From Brasilonema angustatum HA4187-MV1 (lineage in GTDB: Bacteria; Cyanobacteriota; Cyanobacteriia; Cyanobacteriales; Nostocaceae): a stretch of DNA of 64,000 nucleotides. Shown one piece after another: positions 51,177 through 61,212 of this stretch. Numbering within the stretch: position 1 is the stretch's first letter; every line of letters starts with the position of its first letter. The DNA lies in assembly GCA_019359695.1 (NCBI GenBank), contig JAHHGV010000016.1, forward strand, positions 1 to 64,000, read 5' to 3'. The translations under genes and the position numbers were made by a program. Below the pieces are notes generated by a model. It did no database searches. It had not been told where the DNA came from and saw only the letters and a list, made by a program, of their open reading frames with translations.

Positions 51177-51920
51177 ATGGCTTGTGCTTCTTTCCGCTTT
51201 TATGCAGAGTTGAATGACTTTTTACCATCGCATAGAAAGGGGATGAAAATAGCTCATATCTTTACTGAAAGAGCTTCCATTAAAGATATGATTGAATCTT
51301 TTGGTATTCCCCATCCAGAAGTAGATGGTATTGAAGTTAATGGAATATCGGTAGATTTTTCTTACATTGTCCAAGATGGAGATATCATCAATGTTTACCC
51401 AATTTCTAGCACAAATAGAGGAACTTCCACTATTTCTGTCAGACCTAAACCTCTAACTACTATCTGTTTTGTTTTAGATATTCATTTAGGCAAGTTAGTA
51501 ACGTCTTTACGCTTGTTAGGATTTGATACCTTATACCAAAATGATTATGAAGATAAAGAATTAGCCCACATTTCCAGTACCCAAAACCGAATTCTATTAA
51601 CTCGTGATCGCGGTTTATTGATGCGAAGTGTCGTGAGATATGGATATTACGTCAGAAATACTGACCCGCATAAACAAATTGTTGAAGTCATGCAACGCTT
51701 TGACTTATATAAAATAATATCACCTTTTCAACGCTGTTTGCGCTGCAATGGATTATTAGAATCTGTAACCAAAGAACTAATTGTTAACCTATTGCCAGAA
51801 ACTGTCAAATTATATAATCATGAATTTCATCGTTGTCAAAACTGCAATCAGATTTACTGGAAAGGTTCACATTATGAAAGATTGCAACAGTTTCTTGACT
51901 TGGTAGTAGGTAATAAGTGA
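51177..51920 (+). CDS. Mut7-C RNase domain protein with N-terminal ubiquitin-like domain
   Basis: CFVLDIHLGKLVTSLRLLGFDTLYQNDYEDKELAHISSTQNRILLTRDRGLL; CLRCN...CQNCNQIYWKGSHY zinc-type cysteines. Confidence 0.92.
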   Translation: MACASFRFYAELNDFLPSHRKGMKIAHIFTERASIKDMIESFGIPHPEVDGIEVNGISVDFSYIVQDGDIINVYPISSTNRGTSTISVRPKPLTTICFVLDIHLGKLVTSLRLLGFDTLYQNDYEDKELAHISSTQNRILLTRDRGLLMRSVVRYGYYVRNTDPHKQIVEVMQRFDLYKIISPFQRCLRCNGLLESVTKELIVNLLPETVKLYNHEFHRCQNCNQIYWKGSHYERLQQFLDLVVGNK

Positions 51921-51932
51921 TGGAGAAAAACT

Positions 51933-52931
51933 GTGACATTAATATTAGCGCTTGATTTTGGTGGAACAAAGTTAGCAGCAGCAACAGTCCATGCAGGTTC
52001 TAAGCAATGGCTGGGATATGAGCGTCGTCTTTCACCAGCAAATGCAAATGCTGACACTGATTTAGAAATTATGCGCTCTGTTATCAACTCTTTATTAAAG
52101 GGAGCGAAACCAGAAGCTATTGGTGTAAGTTTTGGGGGACCAGTAGACGCAACAACAGGGAAAGTTCGACTATCCCATCATGTTCTTGGATGGGAAAATG
52201 TTCCGTTGCGCGATTTGTTAGAGGAAGAGTTTGGCGTTCCTGCTTATGTAGATAACGACGCGAATGTTGCTGCTTTAGGTGAGTATCGCTTTGGTGCAGG
52301 GCAAGGTTACGACAGTCTGTTTTACATGACTGTCAGTACTGGCGTGGGGGGTGGTTGGATACTCAACGGTAAGCCTTGGCGAGGTGCTGAGGGGATGGCT
52401 GGTGAAATTGGACACATGGTTGTAGATCCTTCTGGACCTGTGTGTTTGTGTGGAAAGCGGGGATGTGTGGAGAGGTTGGCGTCAGGACCTTATATGGCGC
52501 AGGATGTGAGGGAAGTTTTGAGAAACGTTCGCGCAGCGTGTCCGGAGGACATACCGCCAAGTCGCCAAGGACGCCAAGGAAGAAGAGGAGAGGTGTTGAG
52601 GGAGTTGGTGGGAGATAATTTGGAGTTGATTACTGGGCAGATAGTGAGTGAGGCTGCGGCTGCTGGGGATGATTTAGCCAAAGAAATTTTGTACAGGGCT
52701 AGTTGGGCGCTGGGTGTTGGTATTGGGAATGTAGCAAATTTGATTAACCCGCAGCTATTTGTGTTGGGTGGTGGTGTGATGAAGGCGGGTGAGGATTTTT
52801 GGCAAGTGTTGCGAAAGGTGGCGCGGGAGACGGCTTTACCTGAGGTACCTAGTGAGATCGTTTCGGCGGCGCTGGGCGATGATGCTCCTTTGTGGGGTGC
52901 GGTGGCTTTGGCTGAGGATGTTTTAGGGTAA
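51933..52931 (+). CDS. ROK family sugar kinase/regulator (glucokinase-like)
   Basis: LALDFGGTKLAAATV, VDNDANVAALGEYRFGAG, CLCGKRGCVERLASG ROK signature. Confidence 0.93.
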   Translation: MTLILALDFGGTKLAAATVHAGSKQWLGYERRLSPANANADTDLEIMRSVINSLLKGAKPEAIGVSFGGPVDATTGKVRLSHHVLGWENVPLRDLLEEEFGVPAYVDNDANVAALGEYRFGAGQGYDSLFYMTVSTGVGGGWILNGKPWRGAEGMAGEIGHMVVDPSGPVCLCGKRGCVERLASGPYMAQDVREVLRNVRAACPEDIPPSRQGRQGRRGEVLRELVGDNLELITGQIVSEAAAAGDDLAKEILYRASWALGVGIGNVANLINPQLFVLGGGVMKAGEDFWQVLRKVARETALPEVPSEIVSAALGDDAPLWGAVALAEDVLG

Positions 52932-53352
52932 TTGGAAGCTTATGTCACAGCTAAAAGCCAATGACATGAGTTTATTCATACCTTGTCACGAAAATTCTGA
53001 TACATTTCACTCCGCCTGCTTAAGAACTGCTTGCCCATATGTATCAATCGTCAAATAAAATGGTAATATTAATGACTTTACTTAATATTGAAAACAAGTA
53101 TCATATTTTCTCTGTAGAGAGAAACGCAATAGAGTTACCTTTAGTTGAAATTGGAGTTTAAAAACCAGCTATTATCTGCTTAATACTTGTATTGTACCAG
53201 TTACTTTAGGTCTTTACGTCATAGTAGATTTCTATCAACAACGCTAGCGGATTCACGAATACGATCTGTAAAGAATTTACTTATTTTTTTGTGAATTCAT
53301 ACCACAACATGTATATATTAATGGAGTCATTTTCAGTAATAATACATGTTTC

Positions 53353-54669
53353 ATGAAGAAATATCTGCGAGAAATCGTCATAACAATTAGTGTTGCCATG
53401 ATTGTTGTTATGACTATGTTAAGAACCCCAGCGACGGAGACTACTTTCGTCAGAAAGAACGTTGTTGATCTGACTCCACAGGAAAAATTAGACTTTGTTA
53501 ATGCTCTCAAAACACTAAAAACACGACCTGGTACTAACAGCAAAAATGTCAGTTTCTATGATGAAGTTGTTGCCATTCATGCAGGAGCTATGACATTTGA
53601 CAAAATGCAATTGGGTGGTCAAGTTATATTACCGCAGGACACGCCTTCTACAGGACCTGCAAGTGGGGCTGATGCGGCTCATGAGCATGGAGCATTTTTA
53701 CCTTGGCACCGTGAATATTTAAGTCGATTTGAAAAAGCTTTGCGCTCAGTCAATCCTAAGATTACTATCCCTTACTGGGATTGGACAGATCCAAGAGCTG
53801 TTGAGGTGATTTTTGATCCCAATTTTTTGGGGACAAATGGCTCAGGATCAACACTGACTTTTGAATATTCAGATGGTACACCTACTATTAGACTTAATGG
53901 GGGTCCTGTAGTGTCCGGTAATTTTTCCGAAGCGGATGGTTGGGGAATAGTCCCGGATTTACATCGCAACATCGGTACAGCCGAAACTCTAGGCACGTCA
54001 CTCGTTCGCTATCTACCAGGTTCAGATGCGCCTGCTGGCAGTGGATTCCCTTTAGATAAAGCAGAAACAGATAGAATACTTCAGTCACCAGACTATGCTA
54101 CATTTCGTCCATTTTTGGAGGGAGAGATTACCATCAATGCAGACGGCACTGAAAATGAATGTCGAAACTCGCCATGTAATCATAACCTTGTTCATGCATT
54201 GGTTGGTGGAACTGTGCCTAATCCGAATCCAAACGAGACGAATCGGCGCTTGCTAACATTGGGTACTATAAGCAATACTCCAGCTTCTCCTAATGAACCA
54301 GCTTTCTTTCTGCTTCATGCCAATGTAGATCGTCTTTGGGCCGAATGGCAGAATAATGGTCGTCAAGGTGGCGAATTTTACGCTGTTCCGGGTACAGAAC
54401 CTTACGGACACAATCTCAATGACAAGATGTGGCCTTGGGATGGAGGTGATTCTATACCAGGATCAATTGGTAGTACTGATGTACAGCCCTACTTGCCAGT
54501 TATTGCACCCAACGATATTGTCAGACCTATAGACACTCTGAATTGGCGAAAGTATGGCTATACCTATGACACGCTTTTGAAGAGGGGCAGAGGATGGAGG
54601 AGACAGTCTCGTGGGGAGTTTCCTGTTAAGAGAACTCGTGTGCCAGAACGGAGAAGGGGTAGCCGATAA
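53353..54669 (+). CDS. Tyrosinase family copper protein with signal peptide
   Basis: HEHGAFLPWHREYLSRFEKAL, ITIPYWDWTD, NHNLVHALVGG, NEPAFFLLHANVDRLWAEWQ (CuA/CuB motifs). Confidence 0.93.
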   Translation: MKKYLREIVITISVAMIVVMTMLRTPATETTFVRKNVVDLTPQEKLDFVNALKTLKTRPGTNSKNVSFYDEVVAIHAGAMTFDKMQLGGQVILPQDTPSTGPASGADAAHEHGAFLPWHREYLSRFEKALRSVNPKITIPYWDWTDPRAVEVIFDPNFLGTNGSGSTLTFEYSDGTPTIRLNGGPVVSGNFSEADGWGIVPDLHRNIGTAETLGTSLVRYLPGSDAPAGSGFPLDKAETDRILQSPDYATFRPFLEGEITINADGTENECRNSPCNHNLVHALVGGTVPNPNPNETNRRLLTLGTISNTPASPNEPAFFLLHANVDRLWAEWQNNGRQGGEFYAVPGTEPYGHNLNDKMWPWDGGDSIPGSIGSTDVQPYLPVIAPNDIVRPIDTLNWRKYGYTYDTLLKRGRGWRRQSRGEFPVKRTRVPERRRGSR

Positions 54670-54716
54670 ATCAGTTTAGAAAATTCAACATGGAAAAAAC
54701 TGGGGTTTATCGATTC

Positions 54717-55826
54717 CTAAGTCAAAACCAAATTATCCCGATGAACCACAGTTTCCGCACCAACATAACCTAAAATAGCAGCAATTTCACTGGAACGGCG
54801 TCCGCGAATCTTTTGTAGTTCACTGCTACTGTAGTTCACCAGTCCTCTGGCAATTTCATGACCGTTTTTGTCACACAGTTGCACTGGTTTTTGAGTGTTA
54901 AATTCTCCTTCTACTACGGTAATACCAGCAGCTAACAACGATTTGCCACCACCAGAAATTGCTAGCACTGCTCCCTCATCCAAATAAAGTTTCCCAGCAG
55001 GAACCAAACCATACGCTATCCAACGTTTACGAGCAGAAGTGGGTTCTGGTTGCGGTTCAAAGTGAGTACCAATGGCTTCGCCCTGTAAAATTTTTTCTAT
55101 ATTGCGTGGATATCGTCCTTGGGCAATGACGGTGCGAACACCAGCAGCGATCGCAATTCGTGCTGCAGAAATTTTGGTTACCATACCGCCAGTACCCCAT
55201 TGGGAACCTTGCGTACCTGTTTGCACCTGTAATTCTGCTAATTCTTTGATGTTGCTAACTAAAGCTATAGGTTGGGCATCGGGTACAGAACGGGGATCAG
55301 CTGAGTAAAGCCTATCAACATCGGTAAGCAAAAATAGCCAATCTGCTTCTACTAAGCTCGCAACGAGGGCAGAAAGGGTGTCATTATCACCAAATTTCAG
55401 TTCCTCCACTGCGACTGTATCATTCTCATTCACCACTGGAATGACTCCAAGTTCGAGTAATTCCCTGAATGTGTTGTAGACATTAAGGTAACGACTGCGC
55501 TCAACCAAGTCATTACGGGTGAGCAAAACTTGAGCAATTGGCTGTTGCAGTGTCGTAAATAAATCGTCGTATACCCGTATTAATCTACCTTGCCCGACTG
55601 CTGCAACTGCTTGTTTCAGGGCGATCGCTTTAGGACGTTGTGTTAAGCCTAGCCGCCCACAACCTACCCCCACAGCGCCAGAGGATACCAAAATGATTTT
55701 GTAACCCTGTCGTCGGAGATCACAGAGGGTTTCTACTAAAGTCGCAATTGTGGAAAGTGCCAGTTGTCCGGTTTCTGGTTGAGTCAGGCTGGAAGTGCCA
55801 ATTTTGACGACGATTGTTTTAGTCAT
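54717..55826 (-). CDS. proB: Glutamate 5-kinase
   Basis: [59 protein letters not shown]-terminal PUA region. Confidence 0.97.
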   Translation of the reverse strand: MTKTIVVKIGTSSLTQPETGQLALSTIATLVETLCDLRRQGYKIILVSSGAVGVGCGRLGLTQRPKAIALKQAVAAVGQGRLIRVYDDLFTTLQQPIAQVLLTRNDLVERSRYLNVYNTFRELLELGVIPVVNENDTVAVEELKFGDNDTLSALVASLVEADWLFLLTDVDRLYSADPRSVPDAQPIALVSNIKELAELQVQTGTQGSQWGTGGMVTKISAARIAIAAGVRTVIAQGRYPRNIEKILQGEAIGTHFEPQPEPTSARKRWIAYGLVPAGKLYLDEGAVLAISGGGKSLLAAGITVVEGEFNTQKPVQLCDKNGHEIARGLVNYSSSELQKIRGRRSSEIAAILGYVGAETVVHRDNLVLT

Positions 55827-55862
55827 TAGTCATGAGTCATGAGTCAATAGTCATTAGTCATT
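55821..55862. repeat. STRR heptanucleotide repeat, six copies of AGTCATT-type unit overlapping the proB start codon
   Basis: AGTCATT AGTCATG AGTCATG AGTCAAT AGTCATT AGTCATT. Confidence 0.85.
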
Positions 55863-55901
55863 CGTTTTATGACATAGGACTAGAGACAGTTAACTAAATT
55901 A

Positions 55902-55942
55902 TGAAGCGCCAGACCCTCTATAATTTTGAGGCTGACGCTTCA
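55902..55942. terminator. Hairpin between yqeG-like gene and proB
   Basis: TGAAGCGcCAGacCCTC...GAGGCTGaCGCTTCA with T-run on the plus side. Confidence 0.5.
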
Positions 55943-56064
55943 CTTTTTTATATTGAGTTGTTATGAGTTAGAGTCTTTATTTTGGCTGACTCCTTTGTTA
56001 TTTATACTTATTATGATCGCAGATTTTTGTTTGAAACAAAGTTTTTTTTATTTTTTCTTTAGGT

Positions 56065-56622
56065 TTACTTTCCTGATGATTTATTAATTTTTGTAACTCT
56101 TTTTGTCTTAGGAGTAATAGAAGCACCGAGAATTTCAGAAACCCAAACTTCAAAGTTGCGTATGGGATGGGAACGAAGAGCAAGATCTGGATGGATAATC
56201 GGCTCTACCAAAATAGTAAACATTCCCAAGCGATTACCTGCTAAGACATCAGTGAATAATCTATCTCCCACCATTCCTACCTGATGTACAGGTAAATCCA
56301 TCGCTTTGAGTGCTTGCCGAATTTTACGTCCTGAGGGCTTGGCAGCACCTAAGAAATAAGGCAGGTTGAGCGATCGCGCAATTCCACCAATCCGAGTTTC
56401 ACTCAGGTTATTACTAACTAAGCACAATTTTGTACAGGGGCGCATTTGTTCTACCCACTGTTGCAGTTCCACAGAAGCTGACGCGGCTCTAATTGGTACT
56501 AATGTTTCATCTACATCCAACACCAGCCCCTTCAGTCCATTTTTTTGGATCATGTCTGGTGTGAGGTTCAACACTGACCCCTCTAAAATTAAGCTAGGCT
56601 GTATGAGATTGTTCCAGTTCAT
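56065..56622 (-). CDS. YqeG family HAD IIIA-type phosphatase
   Basis: GLKGLVLDVDETLVPIRAASAS, LVSNNLSETRI, AAKPSGRKIRQAL, VGDRLFTDVLAGNRLGMFTILV. Confidence 0.95.
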   Translation of the reverse strand: MNWNNLIQPSLILEGSVLNLTPDMIQKNGLKGLVLDVDETLVPIRAASASVELQQWVEQMRPCTKLCLVSNNLSETRIGGIARSLNLPYFLGAAKPSGRKIRQALKAMDLPVHQVGMVGDRLFTDVLAGNRLGMFTILVEPIIHPDLALRSHPIRNFEVWVSEILGASITPKTKRVTKINKSSGK

Positions 56623-56762
56623 AGTGATTAGTCATTAGTCATCGGCTTTAAACAAAGGATTACTGCTGGCGGTGAGAAATAACTAGACAGTGAAAAGTCA
56701 GCATTTTGCTGATTTGATATACATTCTAGCTTTCTGTCTTCAGCTACTGCTGCCTTCTTGCA

Positions 56763-57848
56763 CTACTGACTGCTTCTTTGTTTTCGGATTTTGGCAACTG
56801 CGGCTTGGTGTTCTTGTAGAGTCCGACTGAATACGTGAGTACCATCGTAACGTGCCACAAAAAACAAGTAATCAGTTTTTTCTGGAGCAAGCGTTGCTTT
56901 GAGACTTGCTAACCCTGGAGAGGCAATTGGAGCAGGTGGTAAGCCAGGATTAAGATAGGTGTTATAAGGAGAGACGGTTTTGACTTGAGCGAAAGTCAGA
57001 GGTTTATCTGCTGTTTGACGTATGCCCAAAGCATACTCAACTGTTGGATCACTTTCCAAGCGCATACCCTTTTGTAGCCTAGAGAAAAACACTCCAGCTA
57101 TCAGTGGGCGCTCACTTGCCACTACTGCCTCTTTCTCAACTATACTGGCAAGAGTCACCCATTGCTTTAGGTTCAGAGGGGTTTTATTTTGTTCTTTTTG
57201 ATACAACGGCAGGGCGACTTGCTCGAAGCCACCGACCATTTGTTTAATAACACCTTGGGGACTGATGTGACCACGGGCAATTTTATATGTATCTGGGTAC
57301 AAAAATCCTTCTAAGGAAGGTAGATCAGGGGGAAGCCACGAAAATTGGCTGCGATCTATTTGACTTGCGGCTGCGAGAAAATCTTTAGCTGAGAAAAATT
57401 TTCTTTCTTGAAAATATGCTGCCATTTGTCGCAATGACCAGCCTTCGGGAATGGTGTAACTATTTTGTACTGCAACTCCCTGCCTAATTTTTTGGGCGAT
57501 CGCCGATAGGGGCTGGGTGGCAGAAAGTTCGTATGTTCCTGCTTGAAAACTACCTTGAGGATCTTTCCACTCCAAGTAACGTGCCCACACATTCCACGCC
57601 AATTGCGAGCGAATCAAACCGGCGTTTTCTAAATAACGACCGATTTGCTGTGAAGCCGTTCCTGGAGGGATTTGAATCTGCTGCCATTTTACCGAATTAT
57701 TTGCCGTTGCACCTGCATTTACTGTTTGGATGGGTGCGCTTTTTGCCCAACTCCACCACATCCAACTTTGCCAAGTACCAAATAAAAGGGTTAAAGGCAC
57801 TAGACCCAGAATAATTGACTGCTTCCAACTTTTTTGCCAAAGATGCAT
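56763..57848 (-). CDS. mltG: Endolytic transglycosylase MltG
   Basis: IPPGTASQQIGRYLENAGLI, LEGFLYPDTYKI, ASIVEKEAVVASERPLIAGVFFSRLQKGMRLESDPTVEYALG, SPYNTYLNPGLPPAPIASPG. Confidence 0.96.
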   Translation of the reverse strand: MHLWQKSWKQSIILGLVPLTLLFGTWQSWMWWSWAKSAPIQTVNAGATANNSVKWQQIQIPPGTASQQIGRYLENAGLIRSQLAWNVWARYLEWKDPQGSFQAGTYELSATQPLSAIAQKIRQGVAVQNSYTIPEGWSLRQMAAYFQERKFFSAKDFLAAASQIDRSQFSWLPPDLPSLEGFLYPDTYKIARGHISPQGVIKQMVGGFEQVALPLYQKEQNKTPLNLKQWVTLASIVEKEAVVASERPLIAGVFFSRLQKGMRLESDPTVEYALGIRQTADKPLTFAQVKTVSPYNTYLNPGLPPAPIASPGLASLKATLAPEKTDYLFFVARYDGTHVFSRTLQEHQAAVAKIRKQRSSQ

Positions 57849-57933
57849 CTAAGTAAAAGATGATAATGAAAAATCCCTGATTAAAAATTAAATTTTTTTT
57901 TATTATTTTAATTTTTAATTTTGATTTTTTATC

Positions 57934-58506
57934 TTACTCTACTTCATTAAACAAATGTTCTTCCAATAGAGGTTGAACTTGACGAAACTCCTCTGGTGAC
58001 AGCAATTCCGGTTTACCAGCGTTAGATATTCGTGCGAAAAACAGCAGTGGATCGAGGGGAGTGTAAATTGCGTACTCCTGTTCTTCGTGGTAGAAGCTCG
58101 ATAGCAGTTGTAATTGCTCAGGCTCTAAATCTGCTTCTTCGTCTTCAATTTCTAGGGTAAAAAGTTCTGACTCTTCCACTGGTGGTAAATCACCTGCAAC
58201 AGTCAGAGCATAAGCTGTATGCTTCAAAAGCAGATTTTGCTCAGAAAGAACAGCCTGGGCTATACCAAATATTTGCTCGATTATCGTTTCATCTTCCACT
58301 AAAATGGCCTCTTCTTCCTCTTCATCACCTTGCCAAGCAAAAATTTCGATTGGTGAGTCCACGGGAAGAAGCAAAACGTACTCTTGACCATCTACGGTGA
58401 GTGAATGCTCAATGTAGCATTCGAGGGTTCTCCCTTTGTCATCAGTCAAAGTGATGGAACCTGTACGAGTCTGATCATTTTCTTCAGGAAAGGGTGAGGG
58501 CAACAT
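57934..58506 (-). CDS. DUF3727 domain-containing protein
   Basis: SITLTDDKGRTLECYIEHSLTVDGQEYVLLLPVDSPIEIFAW; start Met14 of listed ORF preferred. Confidence 0.85.
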   Translation of the reverse strand: MLPSPFPEENDQTRTGSITLTDDKGRTLECYIEHSLTVDGQEYVLLLPVDSPIEIFAWQGDEEEEEAILVEDETIIEQIFGIAQAVLSEQNLLLKHTAYALTVAGDLPPVEESELFTLEIEDEEADLEPEQLQLLSSFYHEEQEYAIYTPLDPLLFFARISNAGKPELLSPEEFRQVQPLLEEHLFNEVE

Positions 58507-58645
58507 AGTGGAGATATTGACTTTTTTACTAAAAACTACCAGCAACTGTTATAATACCCGAATTCTTTCTTTCAACAGATTTTATTAATCAAACTAGGAG
58601 TAAAACTGATTAATAAATTTTAGAATATCATGTTAAAAGCTTGCA

Positions 58646-59239
58646 TCAATCAGCAGAAACTAGTGTGCTTTTCAAACGAGATCGTCTCGTATCCAGCCAT
58701 TGTTGTAAGATGATGGATGCTGCTTTACGGTCAATAAGTTGTTTGTGACGAGAAGGAGAGCGATTCTCTGCTATGAGCATTTGCTCTGCCTGAAATGAAG
58801 TTAATCGTTCATCAACATATTCCACAGGCAGTTTGAGAACCTTGGCAAGTCTGGTCGTAAACTTCTGCACTTGACGAGCCTGAAATCCTAAAGAACCATC
58901 CATAGAATAAGGTAACCCAACAATTAGGATTTGCACTTGCCGCTGATTGACGAGTTGTCTTATTTGCTCCACATCGCGATCAAACGACGTCCGCTCTATA
59001 GTAGTGATACCAGTGGCTATTAAACCAGTGCGATCGCACCCTGCCACACCAATACGTTTGCGCCCAAAATCTAATCCTAAAGCAGAAACGAATTGCTGTA
59101 AGCTTTTTTCTTCAGTAGGTGGAGTTGGCGATGACACGGGGACAGAGGTAGCAAGGGGATGGGGGAGAGATAGCCCTTGCGTCCCTTTGTCCGGTTGTCC
59201 CTTTACATCCTTGTGTGCGTGTCCTTGTTCAAAAGCCAC
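58646..59239 (-). CDS. ruvX: Holliday junction resolvase RuvX (YqgF)
   Basis: ALGLDFGRKRIGVAGCDRTGLIA, ILIVGLPYSMDGSLGFQARQVQKF, YVDERLTSFQAEQML, RKAASIILQQWLD. Confidence 0.93.
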   Translation of the reverse strand: MAFEQGHAHKDVKGQPDKGTQGLSLPHPLATSVPVSSPTPPTEEKSLQQFVSALGLDFGRKRIGVAGCDRTGLIATGITTIERTSFDRDVEQIRQLVNQRQVQILIVGLPYSMDGSLGFQARQVQKFTTRLAKVLKLPVEYVDERLTSFQAEQMLIAENRSPSRHKQLIDRKAASIILQQWLDTRRSRLKSTLVSAD

Positions 59240-59245
59240 TGCAAG

Positions 59246-60505
59246 TTACTCCTGCCGAGCATCTGCCGATTCTTGCTGGCTAGATGTTTCTACCTTACAG
59301 TTATTGGACGAAAACACAACAGTTTCTTTTGTCGTATTGGGTTGTGCAATTCTTTCTGGCGAAACTGGCTGTCCTTGCTGTGCCCATGACATACCACCAG
59401 GAATCGGTTTACGTGCAGGTTGTAAGCCTTGCAACATCTCTGGTAACTGAATTCCTTCTAGAGAGACAAATTTAGACTCCCGCAGTTTATGCCACACAGA
59501 CCGAGACATCATCAAGGTGTGTTCTGTGCGACTTGCACCCATTCTCTCCAAATACTCTTCTCTTTCTGGGTGATAGTCTGCTGATGTGACTTGTAGGGCT
59601 TGTGGAGGAAAATCCTGTGCTATTCGAGCTAGTTGAGACAGTAACTCTGGATACAACCAGGTATAAGCTGGATTAACTGTCAAAGTTGCCACATGGGGCT
59701 GTTGACCTTTACGGTCCAATCGCAGTTGAAAATAGCCGATCGCAGCTTTGCGTTGGGGTTCAAAAACGTAACCACTCACAACTTCTACTTTCGTTACCCA
59801 CTGCTTCACTGCTTCTGTTAATGCGCTAAACAGAGTTGTTTTAAAGTCATCAGCGTTACGGTCAAACACTTGCCGTACTAAAGGTGGCATTGATGCCGTA
59901 TCTAGTTGATACAATAGCTGGGCATCAGCATTACTCACAGGCAGCAGATTGGGTAAGTCTGGTTCTGCTTTCGCCAATTCTTCAAGCAATTCTGGTTCTA
60001 TTTCCCAGTACGTCATTTCTGCTAAGCGCTGAAATCCGTTTTTGCGATAAAGCGCCAATGCATCTTTGTCATTGACATTTACTTCTAAAAGCCAGGTACG
60101 AGCCTCCAAAATTGATTCAAAGCAATAGCGCAAAAGCTGTGAGCCAATTGCTTGTTTATCAATTGCACGCTCTACCATTACGCGCTCAACCCTCCAGGTG
60201 CTGTGCGTGCGATTAAACGGCGATATTTGAATCATTCCCAGAAGGGTACGTCCTTGTTCTGCTACGTATGCATAGAAACGATACCGTAATGGATTGGGAA
60301 ACCAACTCAAACATTTGAGTAATCCATACCAGCCGCGCAGCCATTGCATTTGCCGCATTGCATCACAAGATCCCTTGGGGGTTTGGGCTGCGAATGACTC
60401 TTGAGTTAGGCGTTCAATTCCGTCCAAGTCCCGGTATTGGACTTGTCGGATAATAACGCTAAGATTTCGCTGAAGTAATGAAGTCATTTTCATTCGAGCC
60501 GCCAT
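59246..60505 (-). CDS. GNAT family N-acetyltransferase
   Basis: VIIRQVQYRDLDGIERLTQESF, VERAIDKQAIGSQLLRYCFESILEARTWLLEVNVNDKDALALYRKNGFQRL. Confidence 0.85.
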   Translation of the reverse strand: MAARMKMTSLLQRNLSVIIRQVQYRDLDGIERLTQESFAAQTPKGSCDAMRQMQWLRGWYGLLKCLSWFPNPLRYRFYAYVAEQGRTLLGMIQISPFNRTHSTWRVERVMVERAIDKQAIGSQLLRYCFESILEARTWLLEVNVNDKDALALYRKNGFQRLAEMTYWEIEPELLEELAKAEPDLPNLLPVSNADAQLLYQLDTASMPPLVRQVFDRNADDFKTTLFSALTEAVKQWVTKVEVVSGYVFEPQRKAAIGYFQLRLDRKGQQPHVATLTVNPAYTWLYPELLSQLARIAQDFPPQALQVTSADYHPEREEYLERMGASRTEHTLMMSRSVWHKLRESKFVSLEGIQLPEMLQGLQPARKPIPGGMSWAQQGQPVSPERIAQPNTTKETVVFSSNNCKVETSSQQESADARQE

Positions 60506-60703
60506 TCAGCTTAGAGTAACTAGGTCAAAGGAACTGCTGCAATAATCTTAACGGCTTTGTACTACTTTCTATTGAACCTAAAGGGTGATTTTCGTAACTT
60601 TAAGATATTAAAAAGCAGATTTTCACCAGAACAGCATTAGCCTCGTCTTAACAAAATCTGCCTTGATCTTACTTTAGCTTAACATTTAGTTCACACTTTT
60701 GAA

Positions 60704-60925
60704 CTAGATTGCTCTACGAGAAACTAGCTTTTCAAAATGAGCTTGGGTTTGATGGAGTAATTGCTCCCGGCTGTCTTCCAAAGACTGCTTCAGGGGTGGA
60801 ACCAGATTGCGAGCCTGCAGAGCCATGTGAAGCTGTAGATGGGCAACATATTCACTAAAATCATCACGCACTGCATTTGTGCTCGTTGATAAATTTGATT
60901 CCGTTGCCACTGTGTTCTCCTTCAA
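60704..60925 (-). CDS. Small hypothetical protein
   Basis: ~70-aa ORF with helical composition; isolated; no family recognised. Confidence 0.45.
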   Translation of the reverse strand: MKENTVATESNLSTSTNAVRDDFSEYVAHLQLHMALQARNLVPPLKQSLEDSREQLLHQTQAHFEKLVSRRAI

Positions 60926-61212
60926 TTTTTATAGCTGCTTTACATTACAAAATATTTATCATGTTATTTTACCTATCTTCTGAGTTCGCAATGAAGTTTA
61001 ATGTATGGCAGTAAAATTTCAGCGCTTAGCACAACATAGCGGGTAAACTAAGTATCCAGCCGTCAAACCCAGATTTTCGTGTGTTCCAACTGTTAACTTA
61101 ACACACGGCGGTTGTGTTATTTTTATGGTTCTCCGTAAAGTGCGGCGTCCGCTTTGTGCCTTTGGGATAAAAAAAGACAGGCGATACAGGCTGAACAAAC
61201 TATTATCCACAC

